Assembly (NCBI GenBank): GCA_900469475.1 | Contig: UBXG01000022.1 | Coordinates: 62,001 to 126,000 of the forward strand | DNA from: Hyphomicrobiales bacterium | GTDB taxonomy: Bacteria; Pseudomonadota; Alphaproteobacteria; Rhizobiales; Rhizobiaceae | Direction: 5' to 3' | Length of the DNA: 64,000 bases | Shown here: positions 61,534 through 64,000 of the stretch, piece by piece | Layout of the letters: each line of letters opens with the position of its first letter | Position numbering within the stretch: the stretch's first letter is position 1 | Position numbers and translations under genes: made by a program | Notes under the pieces: model-generated | Told to the model about the DNA's origin: nothing | What the model saw: only the letters and a program-made list of their open reading frames with translations | The model's database searches: none

Positions 61534-61833
61534 TCAGAATCTGCGCCAGGGCGACGACGTGGCGCGATAGAACGCCTTGTAGGAGATGTGCCGGACATAG
61601 ACCCGCCGCATGAGGGGATCGGCCTTCGCCATCATACGAAGGGTGGCCACGGCGATAAGCCAGATGGCTATGCCGAACAGCGCGGCATACCAGGTCAGCA
61701 CCACAAAGATCAGGATGATCGCGGCAAGGGCCGTGAGCAGCACCAGCTCGCGGTCTGCGCCGATCAGAAGGTTCGGACGGGACAATGCCCGGTGTACGCG
61801 CGCGCGGGATAGGTTGGAGCCAACTTCAGCCAT
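61534..61833 (-). CDS. trbD: TrbD, VirB3-like conjugal transfer protein
   Basis: The 99-residue protein has two adjacent membrane spans (ELVLLTALAAIILIFVVLTW and YAALFGIAIWLIAVATLRM) and the VirB3-type N-terminus RVHRALSRPNLLIGADREL. It associates with the VirB4-like ATPase TrbE, encoded ten bases downstream. It overlaps trbC by eight bases. Confidence 0.92.
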   Translation of the reverse strand: MAEVGSNLSRARVHRALSRPNLLIGADRELVLLTALAAIILIFVVLTWYAALFGIAIWLIAVATLRMMAKADPLMRRVYVRHISYKAFYRATSSPWRRF

Positions 61834-62227
61834 GAACCCCCTCCCCCTGCGCGCAAAGCACTACCTCCGGCTTGGAGATGTCAGCATTGGATCGTGCCGC
61901 CTCACCAATCGATGCCCCTGTCGCACCATACAGGGCAACGATCTGCGTTGCGCCCAGAAGAACACCGCCTACGAGGGCGACATAGCAAAGCCTTCTCGCG
62001 AAATCGTTCAATTCGCCCCCGAAGATGAGCATGGCGCCGGCGATCGCCACGGCCGCCAAGGCGATGAAGCCGGCGACAGGGCCGGTGATCGACTGCTGGA
62101 TCTGCTGCAGCGGCGTTTCCCACGGCAGTCCACCCCCGCCGGATGATGCAAGCGCCGGCTCCGCCAGGGCTAGAGAAATGGCAGCGAGCGCAGCGTTGGC
62201 GGAAATAATCTGTGTCCTACGCGACAT
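61826..62227 (-). CDS. trbC: TrbC, VirB2-like pilin
   Basis: The start is ATG 62227, giving 133 residues. A long leader (ISANAALAAISLALAEPALAS) is followed by a Gly-rich stretch and two hydrophobic spans (GPVAGFIALAAVAIAGAMLIF and RLCYVALVGGVLLGATQIVAL). In RP4 and Ti systems this pilin is processed and cyclised into the conjugative pilus subunit. It overlaps trbB by eleven bases. The larger frame upstream is inside trbB. Confidence 0.92.
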   Translation of the reverse strand: MSRRTQIISANAALAAISLALAEPALASSGGGGLPWETPLQQIQQSITGPVAGFIALAAVAIAGAMLIFGGELNDFARRLCYVALVGGVLLGATQIVALYGATGASIGEAARSNADISKPEVVLCAQGEGVHG

Positions 62228-63188
62228 GACTGTCCTCGTCGATTTGTGCGTAATGTTCGGTCCGATAATGTGAGTTGCTGAAGCCCTCGACGTGGATGAT
62301 CTCGCGGACCCGCCTCCCCTTGCCCGCCCGCTCGATGGAGACGACGAGATCAACTGCCTCCCCAATGACATCCTGCATGGGCTGATGGCTCGCTTCCGCG
62401 GTCAGTTGCTCGAGCCGACGCAAGGCAGACATCGCAGTGTTGGAGTGAATGGTGGTGACTCCGCCCGGATGTCCGGTGTTCCATGCCTTCAGCAGCGTAA
62501 GGGCGGCGCCGTCGCGTACCTCGCCAACGATGATACGGTCGGGTCTGAGACGCATTGTGCTCTTCAGAAGACGTGCCATATCGACCGTGTCACTGGTGTG
62601 CAGACTCACTACGTTATCCGCCGCACACTGGATCTCGGCCGTGTCCTCAAGAACGACCATGCGATCGTCCGGCGCCGCCGCAACGATTTCGGCGATGACC
62701 GCATTCGCAAGCGTCGTTTTGCCTGACCCGGTTCCCCCGGAAATGACGATGTTCATCCGGGAGTCGATCGCGCTACGCAACACAGAAGCTTGTGCTTGGG
62801 TCATTACTTTCGACTTCACGTAATCGTCGAGTGGGATGAGCCGGGAGGCTCGCCTCCGGATCGTGAATGTGGGCGCCGACACCACTGGCGGCAGCAAGCC
62901 CTCGAACCGATGTCCTCCAATCGGCAGTTCGCCCGAAATGATCGGTTGCTCGTCGTCGGCTTCCGATTGCGATGCATGGGCGACGCTGCCGATGACGACT
63001 TCGGCGGCCGCCGGGCTCATCACGCCCGCTGCGGCAATTCCGTGGCCGAGCCGTTCGATGAACAATCTGCCGTCAGGATTGAGCATGATCTCGACGACCG
63101 TTGCATCGTCAAGTGCGACGCAGAGCTGGTCACCGAGCGCGTCCTGGAGTTTGCGGACGAGACGGGAACGAGAACGGAGCTCGGTCAT
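62217..63188 (-). CDS. trbB: TrbB, VirB11-like conjugal transfer ATPase
   Basis: The 323-residue hexameric ATPase shows FTIRRRASRLIPLDDYV near residue 128, Walker A ISGGTGSGKTTLANAVI near residue 155, an Asp box (VVLEDTAEIQC), Walker B-like LRLRPDRIIVGEVRDGAAL near residue 213, and the His box GHPGGVTTIHSN near residue 238. It is the first trb gene after traI and overlaps it by four bases. Confidence 0.94.
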   Translation of the reverse strand: MTELRSRSRLVRKLQDALGDQLCVALDDATVVEIMLNPDGRLFIERLGHGIAAAGVMSPAAAEVVIGSVAHASQSEADDEQPIISGELPIGGHRFEGLLPPVVSAPTFTIRRRASRLIPLDDYVKSKVMTQAQASVLRSAIDSRMNIVISGGTGSGKTTLANAVIAEIVAAAPDDRMVVLEDTAEIQCAADNVVSLHTSDTVDMARLLKSTMRLRPDRIIVGEVRDGAALTLLKAWNTGHPGGVTTIHSNTAMSALRRLEQLTAEASHQPMQDVIGEAVDLVVSIERAGKGRRVREIIHVEGFSNSHYRTEHYAQIDEDSHVA

Positions 63189-63820
63189 GCCGCGCTCCTG
63201 ATCCGGTTGCCGGCACCGTTCGTCGTGATCGGGTCATATCCCGGCGGGCAAACCCGATCGAAGCTCGTAGGATCGGCCGGCAGGACGCCCCCAACTGCGA
63301 CGGTGTCACCGATCGAAACCGGAGATCCAAGTCGCCGCATTGGCCACCCAGCCCGTTTCAGGATCCGCTCAAAGCGAAGATCGGTTGCCGTGACGATCTC
63401 ACGGAATCCGTTCACCATCGACCATTCGATGATGCCGGCGAACATCGTCAGTGTGGCGAGGTGCAGTTGTCCCCCTCCCCTTCCCGCCGGTAATGACGTG
63501 TCGACGCAAAAGCGGGAGCTCTCGATCATTGCTGCATGGTCACCGAGGCCGTTTGCTAGCAATTGAGGGAATGTCCGTTCCAGCATGGTCGGGCCGGAAG
63601 CGGGCAGAAGGCGCGCACATCCCACTACTTTCCGGTCAAACGCGATCGCCAGAATGTAGGTTGGGCGCAGATCGTCATATTGATCGCGTTCGCCGGCTGA
63701 GGTGAGGACAACATCCCATTCCAAGCGTTTGCCGAACACCGCGGCTCGAAGATGGTGCATCTGGTTCAAGTAGTTGCGGTGGCTTCCGTAATGGTCGGCC
63801 GAGACGCTTAGGATCCGCAT
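63185..63820 (-). CDS. traI: TraI, LuxI-type N-acyl-homoserine-lactone synthase
   Basis: The 211-residue synthase makes the acyl-homoserine-lactone signal that activates TraR and conjugation in Ti-type plasmids. Conserved residues include RAAVFGKRLEWDV (Arg, Phe, Trp) near residue 25, DQYDDLRPTYILA near residue 46, GCARLLP near residue 67, and ESSRFCVD near residue 100. It heads the trb operon with two tra-box-like sites upstream, so it is in a positive feedback loop with TraR, which is not in this window. Confidence 0.93.
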   Translation of the reverse strand: MRILSVSADHYGSHRNYLNQMHHLRAAVFGKRLEWDVVLTSAGERDQYDDLRPTYILAIAFDRKVVGCARLLPASGPTMLERTFPQLLANGLGDHAAMIESSRFCVDTSLPAGRGGGQLHLATLTMFAGIIEWSMVNGFREIVTATDLRFERILKRAGWPMRRLGSPVSIGDTVAVGGVLPADPTSFDRVCPPGYDPITTNGAGNRIRSAA

Positions 63821-63878
63821 TGTGATCTCCGCATGGACTGGTCAAGCAAAGGAAAATCACCTCGTTTTGCGCATGGCT

Positions 63879-63896
63879 ATGTGTAGATTTGCATCC
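63879..63896. promoter_or_regulatory. tra-box-like TraR site, proximal
   Basis: The 18-mer beginning ATGTGTAGATTTGCA matches the tra box ATGTGCAGATCTGCACAT at 13 of 18 positions. It lies 58 bases before traI, suited to activating the traI-trb operon. Confidence 0.65.
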
Positions 63897-63967
63897 GGTG
63901 ATTCTACCGAGTCGGGGTGGAGTCCAGCATCTGTGGACGTTGCGAGCGGCGCAAACGGCGCGATTTC

Positions 63968-63985
63968 ATGTGCAAATCTGCAGTC
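63968..63985. promoter_or_regulatory. tra-box-like TraR site, distal
   Basis: The 18-mer beginning ATGTGCAAATCTGCA matches the tra box at 14 of 18 positions. In this plasmid family repABC diverges from traI, so this site may serve replication genes just beyond the window. Confidence 0.65.
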
Positions 63986-64000
63986 GGTCGCGACTGGCCA

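Noticed and set aside
1..64000. CRISPR arrays, tRNA and rRNA genes
   Set aside because: No regularly spaced direct repeats of CRISPR type and no tRNA cloverleaf or rRNA sequence were noticed on reading. A dedicated scan was not possible.

Overview
The window looks like part of a repABC-type plasmid from the Rhizobiaceae (Rhizobium, Agrobacterium or Sinorhizobium group). The main evidence is at the right end: a complete minus-strand traI-trbBCDEJKLFGHI operon in Ti/symbiotic-plasmid order, headed by a LuxI-type autoinducer synthase and preceded by two tra-box-like 18-mers. The left and centre are mosaic accessory DNA with an IS21-family element, several decayed genes and many one-component regulators. 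No rRNA, tRNA or CRISPR was seen.

1-11.7 kb: the tail of an amino-acid-type binding protein, a CapA-family protein, a frameshifted RelB/DinJ antitoxin behind a perfect palindrome, and two XRE regulators. A former AraC / MFS / unknown-protein unit follows. An IS21 element (4361-6999, 6-bp target duplication GACGGC) has landed exactly in the overlap of the MFS gene and the unknown gene. Next comes a tightly overlapped DedA / methyltransferase / lipoprotein-hydrolase operon.

11.8-23.4 kb: an envelope-stress and efflux region. It holds an intact MFP-RND pump, a decayed second MFP gene, a CpxR/CpxA-like two-component system and a DUF3313-like lipoprotein. Three copies of a 36-bp CpxR-like box (four GTNAA repeats spaced 5-6-5) lie before the intact pump, between the decayed MFP and the two-component system, and before the lipoprotein.

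23.5-30.1 kb: metallo-beta-lactamase-fold and alpha/beta hydrolases, then a PadR regulator with two oxidoreductases that share a repeated upstream element.

30.1-53.4 kb: the most notable region, a coherent methoxyaromatic O-demethylation island. It encodes a GcoA-like cytochrome P450 with separate ferredoxin and ferredoxin reductase; a LigM-like tetrahydrofolate-dependent O-demethylase; 4-oxalomesaconate hydratase (LigJ) and a CHA-aldolase-like protein; formaldehyde disposal by Gfa and glutathione-dependent formaldehyde dehydrogenase; transhydrogenase PntAB; a DoxX protein, a YceI protein and a new membrane protein; a five-gene branched-chain-amino-acid-type ABC importer; and a TetR regulator. 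Five intergenic regions each carry a twin operator: two ATAC-N6-GTAT-like inverted repeats starting exactly 18 bp apart. This ties essentially every transcription unit of the island into one putative TetR regulon. No aromatic ring-cleavage dioxygenase is present, so that step must be encoded elsewhere.

53.5-64 kb: the conjugative mating-pair-formation operon, convergent with the ABC importer operon.

All functional calls come from reading translated sequence and motifs. No database search was run.
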